In this document: positions 8,962 through 18,300 of the stretch, in pieces
How positions within the stretch are numbered: position 1 is the first letter of the stretch
How the letters are laid out: the number at the start of each line of letters is the position of its first letter
Assembly (NCBI RefSeq): GCF_000019965.1
Contig: NC_010571.1
Span: forward strand, 2,923,001 to 2,987,000
DNA: 64,000 nucleotides
Source: Opitutus terrae PB90-1
Lineage (GTDB): Bacteria; Verrucomicrobiota; Verrucomicrobiia; Opitutales; Opitutaceae
Direction: 5' to 3'
Notes under the pieces: model-generated
Database searches by the model: none
Told to the model about the DNA's origin: nothing
What the model saw: the letters and a program-made list of their open reading frames with translations, nothing else
Translations under genes and position numbers: made by a program

Positions 8962-10776
8962 CTACGGCGACGAGCTGGCCGCGTGCTCCAGCTGCGCGCG
9001 GCCGGCAGGGACATCTCGGGCGATGGAACTGCGGCCGTCGGCCCAGCGCACGCGGACGAATTCGGCATCGGTGGCGGAGCCGAGTCCGAAGATCACGTCG
9101 GCGCCGTGCTGGCTGAGGTAGGACACATCAGCGCCCCACCAACGGATCTGCGTGCGGCCGGCGGCGCGCACTTCGATTTTTGCGCCAAAGCACGCCGCGG
9201 CCGGCCCCTTCAACTGAACGGTCAATGACCGGTTCTGCGTCGGCGTGTCGTTCCGGAGCAGAAGCACCTCGCCCTGATTCGTGGAGACCGCGAGATCGAT
9301 GTCGCCGTCACCGTCGAAATCCGCTGCCGCCAATCCGCGGGCGTTGTAGGATCGCGCCGTCGCATCGCCGGCGAGCGCAGCCACGTCGCGAAAACCGCGG
9401 CCGTCGTTCATGAAAAGAAACAGCGGCTCGGGCTTGAGCAGCAGCGGATCGGCGTTGCGTTCGAGCGTGCTGCCGTCGGCGACCGCGATGTCCACCTGGC
9501 CGTCGAGATCCAAGTCGGCGAACGCGCAGCCCCAGCCGACGCGGTCGATCGAGATTTCGCCGAGCTGATACGGCCGCGATTTGTCGCGATACTCGACCAC
9601 GCCGGCCGGCGTGGGGAAACTTTGATAAAGCGCGTTTTCCTGCGCGACCCAATGCGTGATGAACAGGTCGGGCAGGCCATCGGCGTGGCCGTCGAGGTCG
9701 CCGAGCTCCGCGATGGAGAGGCCCATCGACCCCCGCGGATCGGCGGTGCCGGTGACGGTCGAGAGGTCGAGGAAGGCGACGGGGTGGTCGGAGCCGAAAT
9801 CGCCACCGGTGTTCCGGAACAGCCGGTTCGGCGAAACGTCGTTGTTGACGTAGAGGTCGAGCCAGCCGTCACCATCGAGATCGACGAAACTCGCCGCGAG
9901 GCTCCGCCCGTCGGGATCGGCCACGCCGGCGCGGGCGGTGACGTCCTCGAACGTGCCGTCACCGCGGTTTCGAAACAGCCGGTTTGGCTGCGGGTCGTAG
10001 GAGTTTGGATTAAGCGTGTAGGGCGCCTCGTAGTCGGCACCGCCGGTCGCCGCCGACGCCGGCGGTTCGCGGCCGGCCGAATCGTAGGCCACGTAGTTGC
10101 ACAGATAAAAGTCGATGTGCCCGTCGCGATCGAAGTCGCCCCACGCCGTGCCCGTGCCCCAGAGCGGATCGTCGACGCCGGCGCGCGCGGCGACGTCGAC
10201 GAAGGTTCCGTCGCCCTGGTTTTGAAACAGCCGATTTGATCCGCGGTTCGTGATGTAGAGATCGAGATCACCGTCGGCGTCGTAGTCGACGAACGTGGCG
10301 CCCATCCCGAATCCTTCGCGATCCGCGACCCCCGCGCGGTCAGTGACGTCGGCGAACGTGCCGTTGCCGAGATTGCGAAAGAGCCGGTTGCCGGGGGAGG
10401 TCCAGCCTGGCGTTGGCACGATCCCCGGGTGGTTGACGAGGTAGAGGTCCAGCTGGCCGTCGCCGTCGAAGTCGCCCCACGCGAGTCCGGAACCGTTGTC
10501 TTCGGGCAGCGCGCGGTGTCGCGCAGGCGCGCCGTGGCGGAAGGTGATTCCGCTCGCCGCGGTAACGTTGGTGAACCGGACCGGCGTGCTCTCCGCGAGG
10601 GCCGACTGCACGAAGGCCGCGGAAACACTGCCGCGCGCGTCGGCTCGATCGGTGTTGCGCGCCCACTCCCACCAATACACGAGCGCGCCGAGCACCAGGG
10701 TGCCGAGCACGATCACGATCGAGGAAAGCCACAGCTTCCGCTGGCGCGGCGAGAGGCGAGAACGGCGCGGCGGCAT
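8962..10776 (-). CDS. CRTAC1-like protein with FG-GAP/VCBS repeats and ASPIC/UnbV domain
   Basis: A 604-residue protein. An N-terminal membrane anchor lies near residues 14-38 (WLSSIVIVLGTLVLGALVYW). At least seven FG-GAP/VCBS calcium-binding repeats follow, such as DFDGDGQLDLYLVN, DYDADGDLDLYITN and DFDGDGDIDLAVS, forming a beta-propeller. The C-terminal ASPIC/UnbV domain is seen in SLTVQLKGPAAACFGAKIEV and VRVRWADGRS. Such proteins are surface or secreted and of unclear role. ATG 10776 is chosen over a TTG one codon upstream. It lies 180 bases downstream of the multihaem cytochrome gene on the same strand; the repeats between them could attenuate readthrough. Confidence 0.88.
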   Translation of the reverse strand: MPPRRSRLSPRQRKLWLSSIVIVLGTLVLGALVYWWEWARNTDRADARGSVSAAFVQSALAESTPVRFTNVTAASGITFRHGAPARHRALPEDNGSGLAWGDFDGDGQLDLYLVNHPGIVPTPGWTSPGNRLFRNLGNGTFADVTDRAGVADREGFGMGATFVDYDADGDLDLYITNRGSNRLFQNQGDGTFVDVAARAGVDDPLWGTGTAWGDFDRDGHIDFYLCNYVAYDSAGREPPASAATGGADYEAPYTLNPNSYDPQPNRLFRNRGDGTFEDVTARAGVADPDGRSLAASFVDLDGDGWLDLYVNNDVSPNRLFRNTGGDFGSDHPVAFLDLSTVTGTADPRGSMGLSIAELGDLDGHADGLPDLFITHWVAQENALYQSFPTPAGVVEYRDKSRPYQLGEISIDRVGWGCAFADLDLDGQVDIAVADGSTLERNADPLLLKPEPLFLFMNDGRGFRDVAALAGDATARSYNARGLAAADFDGDGDIDLAVSTNQGEVLLLRNDTPTQNRSLTVQLKGPAAACFGAKIEVRAAGRTQIRWWGADVSYLSQHGADVIFGLGSATDAEFVRVRWADGRSSIARDVPAGRAQLEHAASSSP

Positions 10777-10800
10777 CAATGAGGGGTCTTGATGGAGCTG

Positions 10801-10846
10801 CGACGCCCTCGTCGCGCTTTCTCTGAATGACGCGACGAGGGCGTCG
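10801..10846. repeat. Palindromic repeat, CCCTCGTCGCG family
   Basis: Perfect 16-base arms (10801-10816, 10831-10846) around a 14-base loop, the clearest intergenic copy of this family. It lies just upstream of the CRTAC1-like gene, in its 5' region. Confidence 0.9.
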
Positions 10847-10875
10847 CGTCCCCATGACCCAAGCGGGCGGAGGAG

Positions 10876-10922
10876 GTAGCCGGGGTCGATGACCCCGGCC
10901 CGGCCTCAGCGAGGCCGGCTAC
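10876..10922. repeat. Palindromic repeat, GTAGCCGGG family
   Basis: An outer palindrome with ends GTAGCCGG/CCGGCTAC enclosing two inner hairpins (GGGGTC-ATGACCCC type and GGCCTC-GAGGCC type). Related copies occur at 46179, 47727 and 49420. Confidence 0.85.
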
Positions 10923-10959
10923 AAAACAAAGCTCGGCTGATTTTCCGAAGCGCATCAGT

Positions 10960-13167
10960 CTAGCGCGCGGCAACGTGGGGCGAGGCCAGCGCGGTTCGAG
11001 CCGTGGCCGCGGGCTGGATCGCGATCTCGCGCGACGCCGAATCCTTCGTGATCGTCGGCTGGTAGACGCCGCTCTCGCGCTCCATGTCGGGAACGACGAG
11101 ATTCAGAAATTCCTGCCGATAGCGGCGGAAATTCAAATCCGCGGTGACCGTCAGCGGTCCGCGCGCGCCGGCCGGGACATTCAGTCGATAAACCTGCTTG
11201 TCGGCATAGCCGGGGAAGATCACGCGGTTGCCGGAGCCGCCCGCCTTGCGCCAAAGCTCGTGGCGCACGATCGGCTGCCCGGCTTCGTCGAGCGGCACGC
11301 CTTCGAGTACGAGGGTGCCGGCATCGCGCGGCCGGCCGGGCGTGTGGATGTGCCCGGGCTCGTCGAGAATCTCGCGCGTGGCGGGATCGATGCCGCCCCA
11401 TTCCGCGAGCAGCACCCCGTTGCCATCCATCACGCGGAGGTGTACCCAGGAGCGGAGGAAATCCAGCGGACCCGTGATGAAATTGTGCCCGGCCTTCCGG
11501 TTCTTTACGATGGCGGTGAGCTCGAGTGTCGTACCCGGCTGCGCTTCGGCCGGCGCCAGCAACTCGATCGAAGAAACCGGACCGCTCGGCCACAGGTGCG
11601 CGATTTCGGGGAGCACCGTCTCGCCGCGAATCCACGCGGTCGTCAGCCGGCGTTGTTCCTCGTGGTGCGGCAGCTTCAGCACGTCCGGCATGAAAAGATT
11701 CGTGGCAATGGTACCGTGATGCCGATGCGCGCCGTCGGAGCTCGCCCGTCGCAGATCTCCCGCTTCGCCGGCGCCGGGGTCGCGCGAGTCGGGCACGAGC
11801 CGCATGTGGCAATCGCGGCAGCTGAGCGTCTTGTCCGCATGCTGCGGATCGACCCAGTGGCTCTTGCGCCATTCGTCGAACTGATTCTGCGAGGGGCTGG
11901 CGCCGAAACGATTCAGCGCCTCCGGGATGAACTGCTTGTGACACGCACCGCAAAACTCCGGCGTGCGGAGGATGTTTCGATTGTAGTCGGCCAGGTGTTG
12001 CTGCGGGTAGGCGCGGATCAGGAAATCGGAGACGCGCTTCGCCAGCCCGCTGGCCGACTCACCGAGGTAGCGCGTCGGCGGCGTGAGCACGTAGTCGGCG
12101 TTGCCGCGCTGGTCCACGTGCGAGATCGAATGGCAGACGACGCACGAGTTGCCCTCCTGCATGCCCGGGGCCGAGAGACTGAGATTGTGGATGTCCTTCG
12201 CGCCGGCGAAGAGTGAGATCGGATCGTGGCAGCCGGCGCAGTAGCGCGTGTCGGCCGGACTGCGATCGCGCGCGAAGGCCTTCTGCACCGCCTGGAACGG
12301 CGGGTTCATCGCGGAGAACCGGTGCGCGCTCGGCTCCCATTCCGCGAGGATCTGCTCGTGACAACCGCTGGTACCGCAAGAGGTCGAGCCCGACAGCACC
12401 GCGGGGTTGACCAGTCCGCCGGTGGAGGTGCGGGCATAGGTCGGCGCGAACGGACTGCCGCGATACTCGTCGAATTTCTGCGCGTATTCGGGCAGCGAAT
12501 AGTCGGACGGCAGCGGAAGATTGACGGAGGTGCGTGGCAGGAGGGCGGCGCCGAGTCCAACGGCGGCGTAGAGCCCGGCGACCATCCCGGCGAGAGCGAG
12601 TCCGCGGCGCCGCAGCCGGCGGCGGAAGTTCGGGATGCTGCGCAGCGGCTCCCGGCGGCGGACATACGCGAGAGCAAAGTGGATGATGAGAACCGCAGCC
12701 GAAGCGAGGCCGGTGACGAGGTGCACCTGGTCGGCCCAGCTGGAGAGCCGACGGCCGAAGAGCGCCTGCGCGGTCACAATCACCCCCGTGACGAGACACG
12801 TGATCGTGAGTGCCATCGCCGCGTAGCCGATCAGTTTGACGACCGAGAGTGTCTGCGCGGACCACAGCTGGTAGTGACGGACCTGGTAAACGGCGAAAGG
12901 AGCGACCAATAGAACGCCCGCGGCGCCGTGCAGCAGGACCACCAGCTGCGTGGCGAGGGAAAACGGAGCGACGAGAATCCAAAGTCCGGTGACGACCTCG
13001 ACGAGCAAGCCCAGGGTAACGGCGAACGTCAGCCAGGCGGTCCAACCGCGAGCGGCTTGTTGGTGCGGTGAGGTGCCTCGATCGGAGGCGGACGCAGGCG
13101 TGGAAGACGGTTGCTTGTCGGGAGGGGGAGTGGAAGCGGACATGGGGTGGGTGCGGGGGGGCCGCAT
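10960..13167 (-). CDS. Membrane-anchored multihaem cytochrome c
   Basis: A 735-residue protein. The N-terminal part has four or five membrane helices (about 43-67, 72-95, 109-133, 149-168, 188-210) with His at helix positions (H80, H98, H149, H163), suggesting a cytochrome-b-like unit. The outside part carries haem c motifs CAGCH (310), CVVCH (342), CGACH (406) and CRDCH (450), plus a CX4CH at 264-270, as in cytochrome c554-type proteins. The last ~200 residues are beta-rich, of unknown role. This suggests electron transfer from the quinone pool to a periplasmic partner. Start 13167 is an ATG; another ATG at 13143 is equally possible. Confidence 0.82.
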   Translation of the reverse strand: MRPPRTHPMSASTPPPDKQPSSTPASASDRGTSPHQQAARGWTAWLTFAVTLGLLVEVVTGLWILVAPFSLATQLVVLLHGAAGVLLVAPFAVYQVRHYQLWSAQTLSVVKLIGYAAMALTITCLVTGVIVTAQALFGRRLSSWADQVHLVTGLASAAVLIIHFALAYVRRREPLRSIPNFRRRLRRRGLALAGMVAGLYAAVGLGAALLPRTSVNLPLPSDYSLPEYAQKFDEYRGSPFAPTYARTSTGGLVNPAVLSGSTSCGTSGCHEQILAEWEPSAHRFSAMNPPFQAVQKAFARDRSPADTRYCAGCHDPISLFAGAKDIHNLSLSAPGMQEGNSCVVCHSISHVDQRGNADYVLTPPTRYLGESASGLAKRVSDFLIRAYPQQHLADYNRNILRTPEFCGACHKQFIPEALNRFGASPSQNQFDEWRKSHWVDPQHADKTLSCRDCHMRLVPDSRDPGAGEAGDLRRASSDGAHRHHGTIATNLFMPDVLKLPHHEEQRRLTTAWIRGETVLPEIAHLWPSGPVSSIELLAPAEAQPGTTLELTAIVKNRKAGHNFITGPLDFLRSWVHLRVMDGNGVLLAEWGGIDPATREILDEPGHIHTPGRPRDAGTLVLEGVPLDEAGQPIVRHELWRKAGGSGNRVIFPGYADKQVYRLNVPAGARGPLTVTADLNFRRYRQEFLNLVVPDMERESGVYQPTITKDSASREIAIQPAATARTALASPHVAAR

Positions 13168-13471
13168 GCAGGTTAGGACACCACCCCGTACGACACGGAG
13201 CCGATTCCCGCCGAACCTTGAGCTGCATCAAAGGCGCCGCGATTTGAGCGGAGCACCCGTTTTTGCGCGCTCGCCCGCGATTTCCGGCGATCGACCGTGA
13301 GCGATCGGCGATTCGCCCTCAGCGGGCGGCGATTGGTCCCGCGAGTCGGCTACCTATCGAGACTTGTCCGAAGACGTGACGCTGCGTCGGAAAGGGCGGG
13401 ACCGCAGGGCCCGCCGTCTGTCGTTCGCGGCGCGCCCAGCGGTCGCGCCCTATCATTGAGGTCTACCTCGA
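13168..13471. other. Intergenic, no gene seen
   Basis: A 304-base stretch upstream of the cytochrome gene and downstream of the apiosidase-like gene (both leftward). It contains several short tandem-like GCGATCG/GGCGATT motifs around 13275-13335 but no gene or clear terminator that I can support. Confidence 0.5.
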
Positions 13472-15082
13472 TCACTCCTTTAGGAACTTCGCTGGAGCTG
13501 TTCGTTGGATACGCAATGCGATCCCAGGTTTGCCCGGCAGCGCGATGCTGCCGCCGTCGACGGCGACGAAGGTATAGTCATCCGATTTCGTGATCACGAA
13601 CTCGCGCTCGACGGGCGTGATCGTCATCGCCCAGGTGTCGATCACCTCCACCTTGAAGCGCATGCCGTCCTTCAGTCCGCTGCGGAAAAGTCGGAATGGC
13701 CACGCGGTCGCGGATTCACGTCCCAAATACACGAGGTAGTACTCACCGGGCACGCCGGCGACGGTGACGTTCTGCCATTTGTCTACTGGATCGAGCCCGT
13801 CGGCGGGGCCGCTTTCGAGGATCGTGCGCAGAAACGCCAGCCGCGGCGCGCTCTCGCCGCGCAGCACGCCGCCGAACGAGGTCCACGTGTCCGGGGCGTC
13901 CTCCACGCCGAAGAAATCGCCGTGGCCGACATACGTTCCGGCCACCGTGCCGCACCAGAACCGATGCACCATCTCCGGCCCGCTGAGCTGGCCCCAGCGC
14001 CGACGTGCGTTGCCCTCGTATTTCACCTCATCGTAGACGACCGGTTTTCGCCACACGTCGCGATACAGCTCGGCGCGACCGGGTTCCTCGACGGCAGATC
14101 CGTTCTGAATGCTCGCATGCGTGACCCATGGCTGCCGGTTGTCGAACAGCAGCTGCGAGTGATGAATCGAGCGGAGGTGATCGAACGGATCCGTGGCCTG
14201 CACCAGCCGACCGAGTTGGTCCCAGTGTTCCTCGGTCTTGGTCCGGACCAAATCATACTCGTTGGCGAGCGACCACCAGACGTTGCGGAACGCCGCGAAC
14301 CGCGCGACCACGTAGCGCACATAGCGCTCGTCCGCGGCGGCGTCCATGGCTTCGAAGCCCCACGCTTTCCCGTAGGGGTGAAACAAAATCAGGTCTGCCT
14401 CGATGCCGAGCTCGCGCAGCTGCGCGACACGCTTTTCGAAGGCGCGGAAATATTCCGGGTTGAACCGCGCGAAGTCCCAATCGCGCGGCGGCTGTCCGGC
14501 GAACGGCCAGCGTGGCGGCGCGAACTGCCGGCGGTAGGCCACGGACTGCGGCGTGAGCAACATTCGCGCTTTGTTGAACGGCGCTGTGGCCAGCGTGCGC
14601 AGCGTCTGCTCCTGCACCTCCTCGGGCGCATCAGTCCAGTTGTAGATCGTCGTGCCGATGGGCTTGAACGGCGTGCCGTCGGCGTAGGCGAAGTGATACG
14701 TGTTGCGGACGCGCACCGGCCCGTGGTTGCCGCGTCGCGCGGGCGTCACCGTGAATTCGCCGCGCTGTCCGGCGAGCAACGGATCGTTGCTGCTTGTCTC
14801 GTAGTGCCACGCGCCCGTCGCATCCGGCATGAAGCGGACGCGATACACGCCGTCGCCATCGTAGAACCCGGGCACCTCGATCGTGCGGGTGCCGTCGGTG
14901 AACCTGGCGCCGAGGCGCACATCGACGAACGGATTGCCGGTCGCTGGTCCGTGGAGCGTGAGCTCAAATGTGTTCCAGCGTTCGACGGCAGGTGATTCCT
15001 CCACGGTCCCGCCTTCCATCGGCGCAGCCAACGCGAGCAGCAGGGCCAGCCACGGCGCGACTTCAAACGTACGCAGGTTCAT
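13472..15082 (-). CDS. Secreted apiosidase-like hydrolase (DUF5060-DUF4038-DUF5605)
   Basis: A 536-residue exported protein (signal residues 1-24). Domain order: an N-terminal DUF5060 beta sandwich (~30-118), a TIM-barrel DUF4038/apiosidase-like domain (~125-435) beginning FAYADGTPFKPIGTTIYNWT, and a C-terminal DUF5605-like beta domain (~445-530). Two candidate catalytic acids lie in SLANEYD (near residue 274) and VVYDEVKYEG (near 352), as expected of clan GH-A enzymes. The substrate is unknown, but the family acts on plant pectin or similar glycans, which fits the divergent GH106-CE15 gene beside it. Confidence 0.8.
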   Translation of the reverse strand: MNLRTFEVAPWLALLLALAAPMEGGTVEESPAVERWNTFELTLHGPATGNPFVDVRLGARFTDGTRTIEVPGFYDGDGVYRVRFMPDATGAWHYETSSNDPLLAGQRGEFTVTPARRGNHGPVRVRNTYHFAYADGTPFKPIGTTIYNWTDAPEEVQEQTLRTLATAPFNKARMLLTPQSVAYRRQFAPPRWPFAGQPPRDWDFARFNPEYFRAFEKRVAQLRELGIEADLILFHPYGKAWGFEAMDAAADERYVRYVVARFAAFRNVWWSLANEYDLVRTKTEEHWDQLGRLVQATDPFDHLRSIHHSQLLFDNRQPWVTHASIQNGSAVEEPGRAELYRDVWRKPVVYDEVKYEGNARRRWGQLSGPEMVHRFWCGTVAGTYVGHGDFFGVEDAPDTWTSFGGVLRGESAPRLAFLRTILESGPADGLDPVDKWQNVTVAGVPGEYYLVYLGRESATAWPFRLFRSGLKDGMRFKVEVIDTWAMTITPVEREFVITKSDDYTFVAVDGGSIALPGKPGIALRIQRTAPAKFLKE

Positions 15083-15343
15083 CGGCCGCTATCCCCACAA
15101 ATTCTCAGCTCAATGCCGAGCCTTTCTCCCGTGCCGACAAGCATCGCAGCGTAGAGCCTCGGGCCGGGAGGAGCGGCTTGGCCCGCCAGCCGCTCGAAGC
15201 GCGTTGCGGGCGGCGCGCTCCGCCTAACCGAAGCGTCCGACGACGCGATGGTGGCGGGCGCGGCAAAAACGCACAGAGTCACTTCGCAGACGCCCTGAGC
15301 CGACCGCGGATTCTGTGCGTCAGGCTTTCACGCTCGCCCCATC

Positions 15344-18300
15344 ATGAAACGACCTTTGCCGCTTTTCGGTTTTGCCGCGTTGCTTCTCACCGTCGTCGCC
15401 GGTTCCCCCGGCGCGCTTCACGCGCAGCCCGCCGGCGCCGTGCTCGAGATGGGATTCCGCAACCCGCCGGACTCCGCCAAGCCGCGCACGTGGTGGCATT
15501 GGACGATGAGCAACGTCACGAAGGACGGCATCACAAAAGACCTGGAATGGATGAAGCGCGTGGGCCTCGGCGGCTTTCAACTCGCCGACGTGAACGTCGG
15601 GCGCGGGCAGGAGGTGGAACCGAAGACGCCATATGGCACGCCGGCTTGGTATGACGCGGTCCGGCACGCGGCGGCCGAAGCCGATCGGCTCGGACTCGAG
15701 ATGTCGATCTTCAGCTCGCCAGGATGGAGCGAGACCGGGGGACCGTGGGTGAAGCCGGAGCAGGCGATGAAGAAGCTCGTGTGGAGCGAAACCGTCGTCG
15801 ACGGCGGGAAACGTTTTTCCGGCAAGCTCGCGTCGCCGCCGAACGCGATCGGGCAGATCCGCGACAGCGGCGCGAGCTACTACACCAGCGATTCAACGTC
15901 GGCGCCGTTTTATGCCGATGCGGCCGTGGTCGCCTATCGCGTGCCCGCCGCGGAGCCGCGGATGGCCGATCTGCACCCGCGGGTGTCGACCCACGAAGGC
16001 GAGATCGATGGTACGGCCTTACTCGACGACAAGCTCGCGACGCTGCTCACCGTCAAGGCACCGGAGGGTGGCGCGGCCTGGGTGCAGTTCGAGTTCGCCG
16101 AACCGTTCACTGCGCGGGCGATTACGCTCGGCGGCAGCGGCGGCAGCGCGAAGGGGATTCCGGTGGGCCGGGTCCTGGCGAGCGACGATGGCGTGTCGTT
16201 TCGCCCGCTGGTCACGCTGCCGGGTGCACAACTCTATCGGCAGGGAATGGTGCGGACGTTCGCGTTGCCCGAAACCACGGCGCGGTTTTATCGGATCGAG
16301 CTGACGGGCGCGCCGCTCGGACCCGCGCAGACGATGAGCCAGGCGCCAAGCGCGCCGGCGAAGGAATATGTGCTGAGCGAAGCCGTGCTGCACTCCGGTG
16401 CCCGCGTGCATCGCTGGGAGGAGAAGGCGGGATTCAGTTTCCTCTTCGAGTATGAAACAGTCGCGACGCCCGAGATCGCGCCGGCGCTGGCTGTCGCACC
16501 AGACGACCTTGTCGATCTCACGGCGAAGCTGCAGCCGGATGGTTCGCTCGAATGGGATGCGCCGCCCGGCCGCTGGACGATTCTGCGGCTCGGCTATTCG
16601 CTGACGGGCGCAAAGAATCGGCCCGCCACGCCGGCCGGCACGGGTTACGAGGCCGACAAGCTCAGCCGGCGGCACATGGAAGCTTACGTGCGCGGGTATT
16701 TCGATCCGCTGCAGCAGGCGCTGGGGCCATTGTTCGGAAAGAGCCTGCGCTACGTCACGATGGACGGCTGGGAGGCGGGCACGAACAACTGGACCGACGA
16801 ATTGCCCGCGGAGTTTCGGCGGCGGCGTGGCTACGCGCCGACGCCCTATTTGCCGGCGCTTACCGGCCGGATCGTTGGCAGTGCGGACGTGAGCGATCGG
16901 TTCCTTTGGGATTTCCGCCGTACGCTCGCTGACCTCTGGGCCGAGGCGCACTACGGTACGATGGCGGAGAAGCTGCGCGAGCGCGGAGTCGGCATCTACG
17001 CCGAGGCGGCCGGCGTGTCGCTCGAAATGCCGGAGGACACCCTGCTGAACAAGAGCAAGGTTGAGATCCCGATGGGCGAGTTCTGGGTGCGCGATCTGCA
17101 TCCGCGGTTGATGTACCTGCAGGACATCCGGGGCGCTGCATCGGCGGCGCACGTTTACGGCAAACCGCTCGTGGCGGCGGAGGCGTTCACCGGCGGCGGC
17201 TATGAGGCGCCGGCGACGCTGAAGAATGTCGGCGACACCTGGCTCGCGCAGGGCGTGAACCGCATCGTGTTCCACACCTCGGCGCACCAGCCGCTGGATA
17301 CGAAGCCCGGCAACATGATGGTTGGAACCCATCTGCACCGAAACATCACCTGGGCCGAGCAGGCGCGACCAATCATGACGTATTTCGCGCGCAGCTGCTT
17401 CCTGCTGCAGCAGGGCCGATTCGTGGCCGACCTCGCTTACTTGCTTGACGAAGGCGCACCCTCGACGCCGCCGATCTGGGGCGCTGGCACGCGACCGACG
17501 CCGCCGGCGGGCTACGATTACGACTTCGTCAACGCGGACGTGCTCCTTCATCGGTTCTCCAGCGGCGGGAACGGCAAGCTGATGCTCCCGGATGGAATGA
17601 GTTATCGCGTGCTCGTGTTGCCCGATACCGACCGGATGCGGCCGGAGCTGGTGCGCAAGCTGCGCGAACTCGTGCTCGGCGGCGCCACGATCGTGGGCCG
17701 CAAACCGACGCGCTCACCGAGCCTCGCTGATTATCCGCGGGCGGACGCGGAGGTGCACGCGCTCGCCGCCGAGCTGTGGGGCGATCTCGACGGGGTGAGC
17801 CGCACGGTCCGCCGGGTGGGGAAAGGCACAGTCGTGTGGGGTCTGCCGCGCGAACGCGTGCTTTCGGATGAGGGCATCGCGAAGGATTTCGACGCGGACC
17901 AGCCGCTTGACGCGGAATTCGCGTGGCTGCACCGGAGGGCGGGCGAAATCGATCTCTATTATGTCGCGAACCTCACGGACCGTACGCAGGCGATTGACGC
18001 GCGGTTCCGCGTCAGCGGCCGGGAAGCGGAGCTCTGGCATCCCGACACCGGCAAGATCGAGCGGGTCGGTTTCACGCAGGCGGACGGCCGGACCACGGTG
18101 CCGCTCCGACTCGCGGAACGGGACGCCGTGTTCGTCGTGTTTCGGCGTGCGACCACCGCGTCGTCGTCGCGTGCTGCGTCCAACGAAGCGCTGACCGTCC
18201 TCGCGCAGCTCAACGGTTCTTGGGACGTGAGTTTTCCGCCAAACCGGGGCGCGCCGGCACGAGTCGAATTGCCGCAGCTCGGCTCGTGGACCGAGCATCC

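Noticed and set aside
16019-17551. Long reading frame (about 510 codons) on the minus strand
   Set aside because: It lies opposite the well-supported GH106-CE15 gene, is Arg/His-rich and shows no family motif: a shadow frame caused by high GC.
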